Position numbers and translations under genes: made by a program
Notes under the pieces: model-generated
What the model was told of the DNA's origin: nothing
Databases searched by the model: none
What the model saw: the letters and a program-made list of their open reading frames with translations, nothing else
Assembly (NCBI GenBank): GCA_029964075.1
Contig: CM057129.1
Coordinates: 22,869,430-22,933,429 of the forward strand
Reading direction: 5' to 3'
Length of the DNA: 64,000 nucleotides
Origin: Patiria pectinifera
Lineage: Eukaryota > Echinodermata > Asteroidea > Valvatida > Asterinidae
In this document: positions 1 to 11,700 of the stretch, piece by piece
How the letters are laid out: every line of letters begins with the position of its first letter
How positions within the stretch are numbered: the first letter of the stretch is position 1

Positions 1-1743
1 TTACTCGCGTTTTGCAAAAACTCTGTGAACTTTATGGGGCAATTATATTTTAAAGGTAGGAAATGGAATCTCTGAAGCTTTATCTATACTATACCGCCTT
101 TCATTTGACTTTAAGTGTTTCGGTTATATAATTACAACGTTTTAAGCAGATTATAATTTGGTAACGGAAGGACGGTAACGGAAGGACAAAAGGTTTACTC
201 AATTATAGCATAAACAAAATGTGAATTTACACTAATTATGCAAGTGAAACAAATTGCTTAAATGTGTAACTGAATGTGAAATCAACAATATGCAGACCTG
301 GCATAAATAATTATACCCAAGAAACTATTGAGATAAAGATAGAAGACTGCTAATTAATGATAACAAAAGAAAAACGAAAACAACCCAAAACACATAATTC
401 ACGAACACAGGACTACTACAGAAATAGACTTCAAACCCATCACCTCAATCCTTAAAAGTTTAAATACACAATATTTGAACTCTTGAGTATATTGGTTACA
501 TGTTCACCAACAACTTTTAATAATAATACCGGTAGGTTCAAAGGTTTACCTAAAGGGTGGGGGGGGGGGCGACCAGCTACTACATTTAAGGTCAAAACAT
601 CTACCGGTAGAAATGATGGCTTCAGTTAGGTGTTGCTTTTAATTGAACTCTAAAATCAATGTTTGAAATCAAATTACAATGATTTAGAGTAGTAACAATT
701 AATGTATAAACATCCAAACTGAAGTTGTTAACTTTGGTATAATTTGTCAAAGACTGCACCTCACATGTCTTACACATGTAAATTGAATGAAAGTGCCCCA
801 AAGTACCGGTACTTTCTGCCATCTCATTTTTGACTTAATTTGCTTCTGGAATGGCTTCACAGAATTCGTATCTTTCTCTATTGTCCATGAATGCTGATGG
901 CAGCAACTTTATGTTTTGATTTTCTGCAACAACTCCATACATGTATAAGTACTGGTACATCGGCGTATATGTACATGCACATTGTACATGTTGTACATGC
1001 CTGTGCCTTCAAATTGTAATAAACACCTTGCCCTGCTTATCCCGCTTTTGTGAAGGTGGGTCACATGAATGTCCTTTCAATGCTCATTATACATGCATGT
1101 ATTTGCAGTGATTTTCATTAATATTCAAACATGAGCGCAAATGTCGTAACACTTGATAAAAATATGATTTTCCTTCCGTTACCGTCCTTCCGTTACCAAT
1201 TTGGTAACGGAAGGACGTGATTTAATTAATTGTAATTAAAAAACGAGAAGTACAGCAGTGTCAGTTATAATGTCATATTGAAGGCCTACCTAAACTTGCT
1301 TTGCACAATACCTTTCAATGCATTCATACTGCAAGTTTTAAAAATAAATTAAAAATATGTATTTTTTCGGTAACGGAAGGACATTTTCGAAGGCTGAAAT
1401 ATTAGAAGTCACTGAAGCGAAACAAATTACGCAAAATGTTAAAAACAAGTTTTAGTCGGTTTTTCAAGACCAATACTTCCTCATGACAGAAACTGATGGC
1501 ATTAGTGCATATTTTTGTGTGTCTATTGGTAGAATACTTTCATATCACTATTAATCACATTTTTAGGATTAAAACAGGATTATTACATAATCCTAGTTTT
1601 TGGTACCGAAATGTATAAAAAATTAAATTCCGACTTCAAATCTTGAAAATATAGACTTTTAGCTTTCATTTGATGCCAAATTTGTTTAAATCACATGTAT
1701 TTGAATTTTTTGGTGTCATGTCCACTTTGGTGTGGAATTGCCC
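1..1743 (-). mobile_element. 1.97 kb TIR element, copy A (cut by window edge)
   Basis: The stretch is the reverse complement of 10408-12147 at very high identity. Its right end, 1732-1743, is GTGGAATTGCCC, the reverse complement of the terminal repeat GGGCAATTCCAC seen in copy B. The other end lies outside the window. The 14-bp motif GGTAACGGAAGGAC occurs at 160, 174, 1203 and 1369, and inverted at 1184. I see no transposase, only a 66-codon frame at 622-822 that is also open in copy B. A non-autonomous DNA transposon is the likely reading. Confidence 0.85.
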
Positions 1744-2676
1744 TGTTTTAAATGTGAATTCATCAAGCGTTCGTGTGAGCTGTATCTCAATCTTGCAAGC
1801 ATGCAAAATGAGCAATCAAGCGTGCACTTTCAGGTCTACTGTGACCACCTCACACTCCCTTGTATTCTAACTGCACATGTGAAATACAGCTGGTCGTGGG
1901 TCATTTTAAAATAGGATGATCATAAACAACATTCTCGAAAAGAAAAAAAAAAGCTGATAGGTTCTTTGGGGTATTTTCTGCTATTGTTTTTTGTTCAGCA
2001 ACCAAATGACCTTTGACTTACTTCATTAAACAGATACCATTATAGGGTCCACTGTACTAATTCAAGCCCCATTGAAAAAAGTGTAAAATCAACAAAGTTC
2101 AGGGCCAAGTAACATGCATGCCAACATCACTGGGGTTTCTGAAACAAAAATTTAATTATTGTCTTGTCTTTCATCTTTTCATTTCTTTTCAATTTTAGGT
2201 ACATTAGCCAATTACATTTTTAAATATTCACACCCAAATAAAATCACCTCCGAAAAGTGATAGTTCCCGAGCCTGCATGTAGCCATTTTACAAGTGGCAT
2301 CCTTCCACTTTCACAGGCAAATAGGACCCATTTTTCATCCGTGATTTTATCAAGCCTGCCCTCAGATGGAAGCCCCAAAACCAGGGAGTTGATCCTTGGG
2401 TATATTTACACAATTCCCCCGTTTTTTAAGCCAAACGGTCTCCGTTTTCAAAAGAAATTGTGGGGGCACTTTTTATGCTAATCAGCTGGCGTAGAAATTC
2501 TCGCTTGAATTAGTTCAGTGCACCCATACACTGAATTGGCTGCCTCCAAATTTAACCTCTTTCTAAATTTGGAAGGACCTCAGAGGGTCGGATATGTTTC
2601 AGACTGACTGAGATCAAGACAATGTTGTAGGGGTAGGGGAGGGAGGGATCTTTATAAATACTGTACATGGACCTAC
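1744..2676. other. Myosin IX intron 2, repeat-free part
   Basis: About 930 bases between the end of transposon copy A and myosin exon 2. I see only AT-rich unique-looking sequence, no convincing exon on either strand and no clear repeat ends. Confidence 0.6.
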
Positions 2677-2771
2677 CCATGAACTGTTCCATTCTCCCGA
2701 TAGTTAATCTGGATGAACTTGCCGAAGCGGCTGCTGTTGTTGTTTACGACTGTCTTGGCGTTGCCAAAAGC
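2677..2771 (-). CDS. MYO9: Myosin IX coding exon 2 (switch I)
   Basis: A TTTCTCAG acceptor is followed by codons for [18 protein letters not shown], then [13 protein letters not shown], and ends with GG before a GTAGGT donor (phase 2). The 95 bases enter in phase 0, matching exon 1. AFGNAKT plus NNSSRFGK is the invariant start of the motor segment holding switch I. The exon sits between two inverted copies of a 1.97 kb transposon. Confidence 0.94.
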
Positions 2772-5700
2772 CTGAGAAAGAAAGGGGGAAAATGGAGGAA
2801 AAATCAGAGAGTAAGCTCACAAAAATTGTAGATGACTTCTCCATGGATGAACAAAGAAACTGACAAAAATTGAAACCTATTTATGTAGAACCTGCAGAAC
2901 AGGTTCAATTACAGTTCAAGTAGATTTGTTTTGTTCAACCTTGTATTAAATAAAAGTAAACCTAGTACATGTAAGTCTGCCTTTTCGGTAAAGAAAAATT
3001 CTTGCGAGAACTTTCTCTTTCAGATATTCGTAACACAAGCTAGGAATCTTTCCTTGCAATTTTTTTGGGGGGAAATGCCAGAATGTACAACTACATGGAG
3101 ATTTTGAACTTATTCCATGTTTTATTTCAAAATTACACATTAACATTTTAACCACAAAAAAAAAATCAACGGTAAAAAAGAAAGTGAAAGTTATAATAGT
3201 TATTTTAGATGTCCTATTAACCCTAACCCCTTCAGCACTTTAAGTACAAAGTATCCTGAATCCGCCCAAATCCACCAATTTTGTCGTGCAAAAAAAGTTG
3301 GTGTCCTGAGTCAATAAGAATCCACCAGTGAGTCCATTAGAATCCACCAGTGTAGTGCATATACCCCGTACACACCAAACATATAGCCAAGGAGTTAAAC
3401 TGCTGAGATCCTGCATCCATCAAAATCCTGCAGTACTGCTAGGCTGACTGTCCTTAATCCATCAAATCCCCCAACGTTTTCAATATGGAGGTATCCTGAA
3501 TCCACTGAAATACTCCAAACCAGGGGTGTGGATTCAGGTACGTTAGGGTTAATCATGTAAACGTACTCAATGACTATGTATAAGACCTGATTATAAGATT
3601 AAGATATTTAACCGAAAACATTTCAGGATATGCGATTTAATCAAAACCACATTATTGTTAATATTACATTCAATAGCAAGTTTTAAGGATTTTATTCTGA
3701 GATATTTTTATGCTGGGCTAAACAATCATTTAAAATCAGGCAAGCTCCCACGTCACTCGTCAGTGAAGCACTGAAACATATGTGACACACCTCAAGAAAG
3801 AGACAGAAATAAATCATAGCCGCAGCGCAATGTCTGACTGGCGTCAACTTGTCAACGGCACCGGCACTCATTTGAATCCGAAATCCCTAACCCGAGGGAG
3901 TTGAAGTTTCTCGCGTATTCGCTCTTAACGACCAAAACACATTTGGGCCGCGGCCGGCTCGCTGAAGCGTGCAATATGATTGGCTTAATACGACAGGCTG
4001 AAGAAACTGGCTGATATTGAGACTGTGAATATACGCAGCCTGAGGGCAAACTCTGTGTAATTCAGTGGGCATATGTCGGGAAGAGAAAATTTGACGAAAA
4101 CATGTATAATTCTGCCGGTATGTTAACACGGCAAGCTTCGCTAGGACTTGTCATCAATGCTGTAACCATTTTTGGGTAGACCATGAAAACTGTGTTGAAA
4201 TGTTACGTTTCAATACATAATGTAGGTTATGCATTGTGTGGTGACTCATGCAAGCCAACTTTTTTAAATGTACAATGTAAGGCCGATAAAATGTCTGAAC
4301 CTGGGAGGAAAAAATTGATACATAAAAAAATATGACATGTTTAAGAGCAATTGTGTACAGTGTATTTTACTGTTGTTACAGAATCTCACAACTTTGTGTA
4401 TAAACCGTAGTGAACTAGTACCAGTACATGTATGTAGTTTCTCATGTGTGTTGTTTGTATTCAGATGTTGTGAATAAAGAAAGAGGCTTTACAGACTTGT
4501 ATTCGAGTCACAAAACATCGAGTCCAAGTCCGAGTCCCATTTCTCGAGTCCAAGTCCCAGTCCCGAGTCCTCCAGGTCGAGTCCGAGTCCGAGTCACGAG
4601 TCACAAAGGTTGAGTCCAAGTCCGAGTCACGAGTCACCTCCAACATTGTATTGGAAAAACGTACATTTTAGGGAATTCAGAGATTCTGAGTCATCTTTGA
4701 TATAGTATTGGAAATACAATGTACGTACATTTCAGGTGCTGTAAATTTCCATTTTTCCCCACAGCTTTTCTCTAATTTTCATTAATGAACGACGGGACGT
4801 CTGACAAGAAAAGTCTGGTACCTTACCCTATCAATCTTGCACCAATGCAGTATTACGTGTGGACGGCGGGGTTCAAGTTTCGGTACATTGATTTCTTTAA
4901 TCAATATACATGTATCGGTAAACGGCCACGCACGCACCGCATCGAGCGCCCTGTACATGTACATGTATTGTACAGTAAAGAAAACGGTCGACTATGTGCG
5001 GTGTGCAGTGCGATAATTTCCGTCAAGTCACAAGTCAGTTCGAGTCCAAGTCCGAGTCCGTAGCCCCAAGTCCGAGTCCGTAGCCCCAAGTCCAAGTCCG
5101 AGTCGTAAGTCAAAGTGACTCGAGTCCGAGTCCGAGTCATTAAAAATGTGACTCGAGTCGGACTCGAGTCCGAGTCCGAGTCACGAGTCATACAAGTCTG
5201 AGGCTTTATAGGGAGTAATCAAATTTCTGCATAGTAAATTGTAAATATTTTAAGAAAATTGAATTCTGAGTGATTTCTATTTTCACAATTCTTCCAATTG
5301 CTTGTTTGTTTGTTTGCTTGTTCTTTGTTTTATTTTGCAGCATGGCAATACTGAAGACAACACATGTTGGAGAACAATAAAATACACTGTGCATAATTAG
5401 AAGCTGAGTATTAGAAGCTGAGTATTCCCGTTTTGAACAGAAAGTACTATCGTTTCGAAATTGTCTAAAAAATGAGAACCCTTTTGCTTGGCCGCTATAT
5501 TCAGAGCAAAGCACCAAAGGTTACGCTTACAAAACAATGCACTCTGTGTGTTTTCTCATGACATCATGAAGTTGTCATCAGTCACTTTAGAAAAACTGAT
5601 TGACTATACAGAACAGTAACAAAAAATGTTGTCACAAGTAAAGGCTTTTTCAATTCACATCTGAGTGTCACTCAAGGTCACTGTTGAAAAAATTTCAAGT

Positions 5701-8700
5701 TTTAGAGATTCAATTCCATGTATATAGCAAACTTTCAATACATGCCAACCTTGATAAAACTGCAAGAACAAATGAATTCCAACCCAATTCACAGAAAACA
5801 GCAAGTCCGTTCAGTTGAGACAACCACAAAACTTTGTCTTTGCACTCCACCTTTAAAGAATGCATGAATCATACAATTTGGCCCATTTTGGAGTTTAAAG
5901 TGGATGTACTTGTAACACACAATAGGCAAGTTCAACACACAAAAATGCAAGGTACACAGACTTTTCCAAATCTGACAAGTTTCCTCCAGCGATTGTGGAG
6001 GGCTTTTTTCCACTAACAGAGGAAGTCTCTTTTGTGGTAAAGGTGAAAAGCCGGTAAGGAAGTAATCGCATAATTCCGCTTGAACACAACTGTTCATTTG
6101 TACTGGTGTCCGAGTTCAAACACCAATAACAGTGACATTATTTTTTCTTTAAGTCCATTATCCACTGTGAGTCATGAATGACATTATGACAATGGGCGGT
6201 TCCACCCACATACAAACGCAAAAAAAACGTGTCAGAAATGAACAAACATACAATGTACATGTAGAACAGATCGCTACAGACATAAATTTGCATTCAGTAG
6301 CCTACATGTACATAGGGGATCTGCAGCCTAGCAAGTGAATATACTGGTATTGTTCGGGGAAAAAAAAAATTCCCATTGTCAGGACAAGTGTATTTTTCAT
6401 ACAAACAACTCAACAAAGGGTCACTGACATGGAGAATCTAACAAAAGGATCAGTCAGTCAGCCAGCAAAAAAAATTAGTACTTGGTAAATTTGTTTTTCC
6501 TTCCACCGGTTAATTTTCCTTTGCTACATGTAGATGAGACAATACAAAGTACGTACATGTACATGTCCGCATGGATACTGTAGTACAACTAGGTACAAAC
6601 ATGAAAAGAAATGACATTTGGTTTGTGTACTGAGGCATTATTCTTTGTGGTTGTTTTTGATTGCTTTGGATTGCTTGTGTCGTTTGTTTCTTGTTTTCAA
6701 ATTTACCAAGATATAAATCTTATTCGAAGACCCTCAACTTTTTATACGCAAGAGCTCTTTGTACACATGTACTAATTTTGTAGACTTTAAGCAATCCAGC
6801 TATGATTAAAACCTCGCAAACACTTTAAAATACCAAATACTAGGTGTACAATACGCGTAGGTACCTGTAGGATTCGCGTACTTTGATTTATAATTGAAAA
6901 AAACTACAGCTTCCTGGCAGTTGTTGTCAGTCAAGCAACAAACATTGTACATTTACATGTATGCTGGTAAAAACATTTTGGGAGGAAGTTTGGTATTATT
7001 GTCCCATAACCTGTATCACTACAAACACAAAACAGTAATATAATATTAACAACATACAGTTGATGTTTACACTGTGTGAGATATGATGCCATGTCCTTCT
7101 ATGATGCAATGTGTACAGGGCTGGGGAGTTCATATTGCTCTGGTTTGGATACCATTTCCATATCATAGTATGGGGTTTGGATATCTGTGATGGCCATACT
7201 GGCCCTTCACAGTGTCAAAAATCATAAAGTTGGATATCACATTTTTTTGAAGCCACTATATTGTTCCCATTTAACCTTTTGGTCCATGACCCATGGACCA
7301 CGTGAACAAACATTACCGGCAGATTTCACCACCTCATGTGAAAGCCACATTTTCCATCACATACATGTATTAAAACCCAGTCGACGGGACACACCGCATG
7401 TGCGTACTGGTTCACATGCCTATCACACGAAGTACGTACAACTTACATGGGCGTCGCCAGGATTTTTTCTAGAGGGGTAAAACATATTTTCCCAAAAAAT
7501 TCTTGTATTTCTCTCGATTTATCAGTTTTAGAGGGGGGCAGGGACATTTTGGCCCCCCCCCCCAACTCATTAAATTTACACCACTATGACTTCGCACCTC
7601 TTTTTCTTTCCTTTTTTTCTCCTTTTTTTCTTCCTTTTTTGTTTGTTTTTGTTTTGGCTTTTCCAAGGGGAGGGGGCAAGCGCCCAGCCTTGCCTCCCCC
7701 CCCCCCCCTCGCGACGCCCATGACAACTTATTTTATTCTGAATGTACAGAAACTGATAAAACCATACTGGAGCATCTTTGAGGGAGCATAGGCGTCATCG
7801 GCAATGTGCTTCATGCATCATCGGCAATCAGGGTACATGTACTTGTTTACTGAACGCATCTAACCACTGTCCAAGAGTGATGCTGATAGTTTATCTTCAT
7901 ATTGATTGCAAAATGTTGCAACGGAAATGCAAAGAATTAGGGCCTATGTGTAGCTTTGAACCGTTTTCAAGGAGAGTGTAAACATGTACAGCATTCAATG
8001 TACTTCATAAACACCATACATGCACACAAAGGTGCCAATCCTAGGTCACTGATTAACCACTTTACGACGGGACCATTTTTGTAAAAGTAAATTATATCGG
8101 CCATAAGTCGAACACCACAAACACTGACTCTTGAGACACTTCTCACTGTTACAATGTACTTCATATTTTGCAACACCCCGAGACCCTGCCATGGAGCAAC
8201 ATTTGCTACGACGAAAGGCCATGTACAGCGGCCAAGCTCAAGTTCAACACATGGTGTGTACAAAACCAATGGGAACATTCCAACAACTAACACGTTATAA
8301 CGTGTACATACATGTCCACCACCGGAGAATCAGGGAAAAGCTTGACGATTTAACCCGTCACCTGCCCCTGCAAATATAATTGCCAGATTGTGTTTACATG
8401 TCCTTTGGTAATAACTGGTTAAAACAAAATCTATCCAGAGCTCAGAACTGAAACAAATTTCTAATTTGCAAAAATCACTTTGAAGGAGGCCAGTGGCATA
8501 CTCTTTTCTATTCTATTCTTTCAAGGACAATCAAGTCCACATGAAGTGCAGTAATAGTGGTTGGTTGCATCAGTACCTTCCTTAAATAATCCTGCAAAAT
8601 CCCCCGAGAGCCACGTGTGGATTCTGATGGATTAAATAAGGTTATGCTTTTCAATTTTTACAAAGAGCCCCCCCCTCCCCGCACAACCACCTCCTTGCAA

Positions 8701-11700
8701 CATTGACCCCCTCCTCGATGGCACCGGGCCAATGCAGCACTTTCCTTACTTCCTCTTGCACAATTACCGAGACCAACTCAGTATCCGGATGGACAGATAG
8801 ATGATGCTGCACAAAATGAACCAGTGTCCCTGCCAACAATGTCAAACTAGGACCCCTGACTGCCTGAACACAAGAACAGAATTTCAAAAACTGTTTTAGC
8901 TCTCGTTCAGCTGTTAGGTCCATCATTCGATTCTCTTATAAGAGTCAGAAAGCGTATCTCATTTATTCCTATCAGCCCCTGGGATCGTGTGAGCGTCAGA
9001 TTTGATTCCAAGATCACGAGACAAATAGAAAGACAAGTTTACGTTTGACAGGCTGTCTAATAAAAAATTTTAAAAATAGGTGATGATTATCGCTTTTAAT
9101 GAGTTGAACGTGACTTCTACAATACAATTGGGAATTCGTGAAGTGATTTTGCCAGGGTTCAAATTAGAGTGAATCAATACCACGTAATGATAAAAAGACG
9201 AAAATGTTTGTGTACTTAACAGGAACATATCTCACATCTTGAAATTAGATGCAAGACTCATGTAAGCATACATGTATTAATATGAACGTCTATTAAGTCA
9301 CAATGAAGTTGTTTTGTCATATTCCAGGGTCACAACATATACAAAGATTGAGTCAAGGTCAACAGTACTATGTTTTAAATTATTGGTTTCAAAATATGCG
9401 TGATACACACATGTCATGTAGAGTTAAACATTGTGCAAATCATTTCTTGTGGTGATATGATTGGAATCAATGGTATAATAGCGCCTAAATTCTTCAAAAT
9501 TTCAAGACAGTCCTGCCTCAAAATGCTTTCATCCTCAATCCTCCAAAATCCTCCTCATCCAAAAATGTTGCACTTATGTTCAAATGAAGGGTACCCAGCC
9601 CCTCAATCCTTCAAAATACCATTCAGCCTCAATCCTCCAAAATTCTTTTTCTGAAAAAAATACCATTCAGCCTCAATCCTCCAAAATCCTTTTCTGAAAA
9701 ATACCATTCAGCCTCAATCCTCCAAAATCCTTATCTAAAAAAATACCATTCAGCCTCGGTCCTCCAAAATCCTCCAAAACCACAAGGATTTTGGAGGATT
9801 GAGGAGGGATATTATGCTCAACATTCACTGTTAACTGACATTTTGTACAAACCCTATAAGTTTAATATTAGGTTTTACCCTTTATCTTATGAAAACCCTA
9901 CAAGAAGTCCTTAATTGGGTAATTCCACACAAAAGTGGATAAGGCTAAAAAGTGGAAAACTTATAAAATCTTCCAAACTACATGTAGCAACAAAACCTCA
10001 AATGTGGTATCAAAATAAAGGGAACAGCAAGGCCTTGCATTTGATTGGTGTGCCAATGAGATGGGATGTAGTAAAATGTGATTTTTGGTAAAAAAAAACT
10101 GGGTGTTTTGGCTAAAATCATGGATTTTCAGTAGTCATATTGGCACCTTGTTTTAACATGCAAAATGCGAGTGTTATTTGTGAGTTTTTGTGTTGAAGGC
10201 ACAGAGAAAGGTTCGTTTTTATGAGAAAAGAGTTTCATTATGTTGCAGTTGATCAAATTCAAATTTTATGCCGTGTTAGAAATCATGAAGGTGAAGTAAT
10301 GTGAGTGACGTAAAGTGAGTGGCGGTATAGATAGATCTCCTTGTAATTTAATGTCCCTTGCATCTAAAATACACACTGATTTGATTCAAAATGGGTTTTT
10401 AGATCAAGGGCAATTCCACACCAAAGTGGACATGACACCAAAAAATTCAAATACATGTGATTTAAACAAATTTGGCATCAAATGAAAGCTAAAAGTCTAT
10501 ATTTTCAAGATTTGAAGTCGGAATTTAATTTTTTATACATTTCGGTACCAAAAACTAGGATTATGTAATAATCCTGTTTTAATCCTAAAAATGTGATTAA
10601 TAGTGATATGAAAGTATTCTACCAATAGACACACAAAAATATGCACTAATGCCATCAGTTTCTGTCATGAGGAAGTATTGGTCTTGAAAAACCGGCTAAA
10701 ACTTGTTTTTAGCATTTTGCGTAATTTGTTTCGCTTCAGTGACTTCTAATATTTCAGCCTTCGAAAATGTCCTTCCGTTACCAAAAAAATACAAATTTTT
10801 AATTTATTTTTAAAACTTGCATTATGAATGCATTGAAAGTTATTGTGCAAAGCAAGTTTAGGTAGGCCTTCAATATGACATTATAACTGACACTGCTGTA
10901 CTTCTCGTTTTTTAATTACAATTAATTAAATCACGTCCTTCCGTTACCAAATTGGTAACGGAAGGACAGTAACGGAAGGACAAATCGTATTTTTATCAAG
11001 TGTTACGACATTTGCGCTCATGTTTGAATAATGAAAATCACTGCAAATACATGCATGTATAATGAGCATTGAAAGGACATTCATGTGACCCACCTTCACA
11101 AAAGCGGGATAAGCAGGGCAAGGTGTTTATTACAATTTGAAGGCACAGGCATGTACAACATGTACAATGTACATGTACATATATGCCGATGTACCAGTAC
11201 TTGTACATATGTATGGAGTTGTTGCAGAAAATCAAATCATAAAGTTGCTGCCATCAGCATTCATGGACAATAGAGAAAGATACGAATTCTGTGAAGCCAT
11301 TCCAGAAGCAAATTAAGTCAAAAATGAGATGGCAGAAAGTACCGGTACTTTGGGGCACTTTCATTCAATTTACATGTGTAAGACATGTGAGGTGCAGTCT
11401 TTGACAAATTATGCCCAAGTTAACAACTTCAGTTTGGATGTTTATACATTAATTGTTACTACTCTAAATCATTGTAATTTGATTTCAAACATTGATTTTA
11501 GAGTTCAATTAAAAGCAACACCTAACTGAAGCCATCAGTTCTACCGGTAGATGTTTTGACCTTAAATGTACATGTAGGCTGGTCGCCCCCACCATTTAGG
11601 TAAACCGTTGAACCTACCGGTATTATTATTAAAAGTTGTTGGTGAACATGTAACCAATATACTCAAGAGTTCAAATATTGTGTATTTAAACTTTTAAGGA

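Noticed and set aside
622-822. 66-codon frame [11 protein letters not shown], open in both transposon copies
   Set aside because: The copies are nearly identical in all positions, so shared openness is not evidence of coding, and it resembles no known protein.
3216-3240. Interstitial telomere repeat
   Set aside because: Only one or two CCCTAA units at each end, arranged as inverted termini and not as a tandem array.
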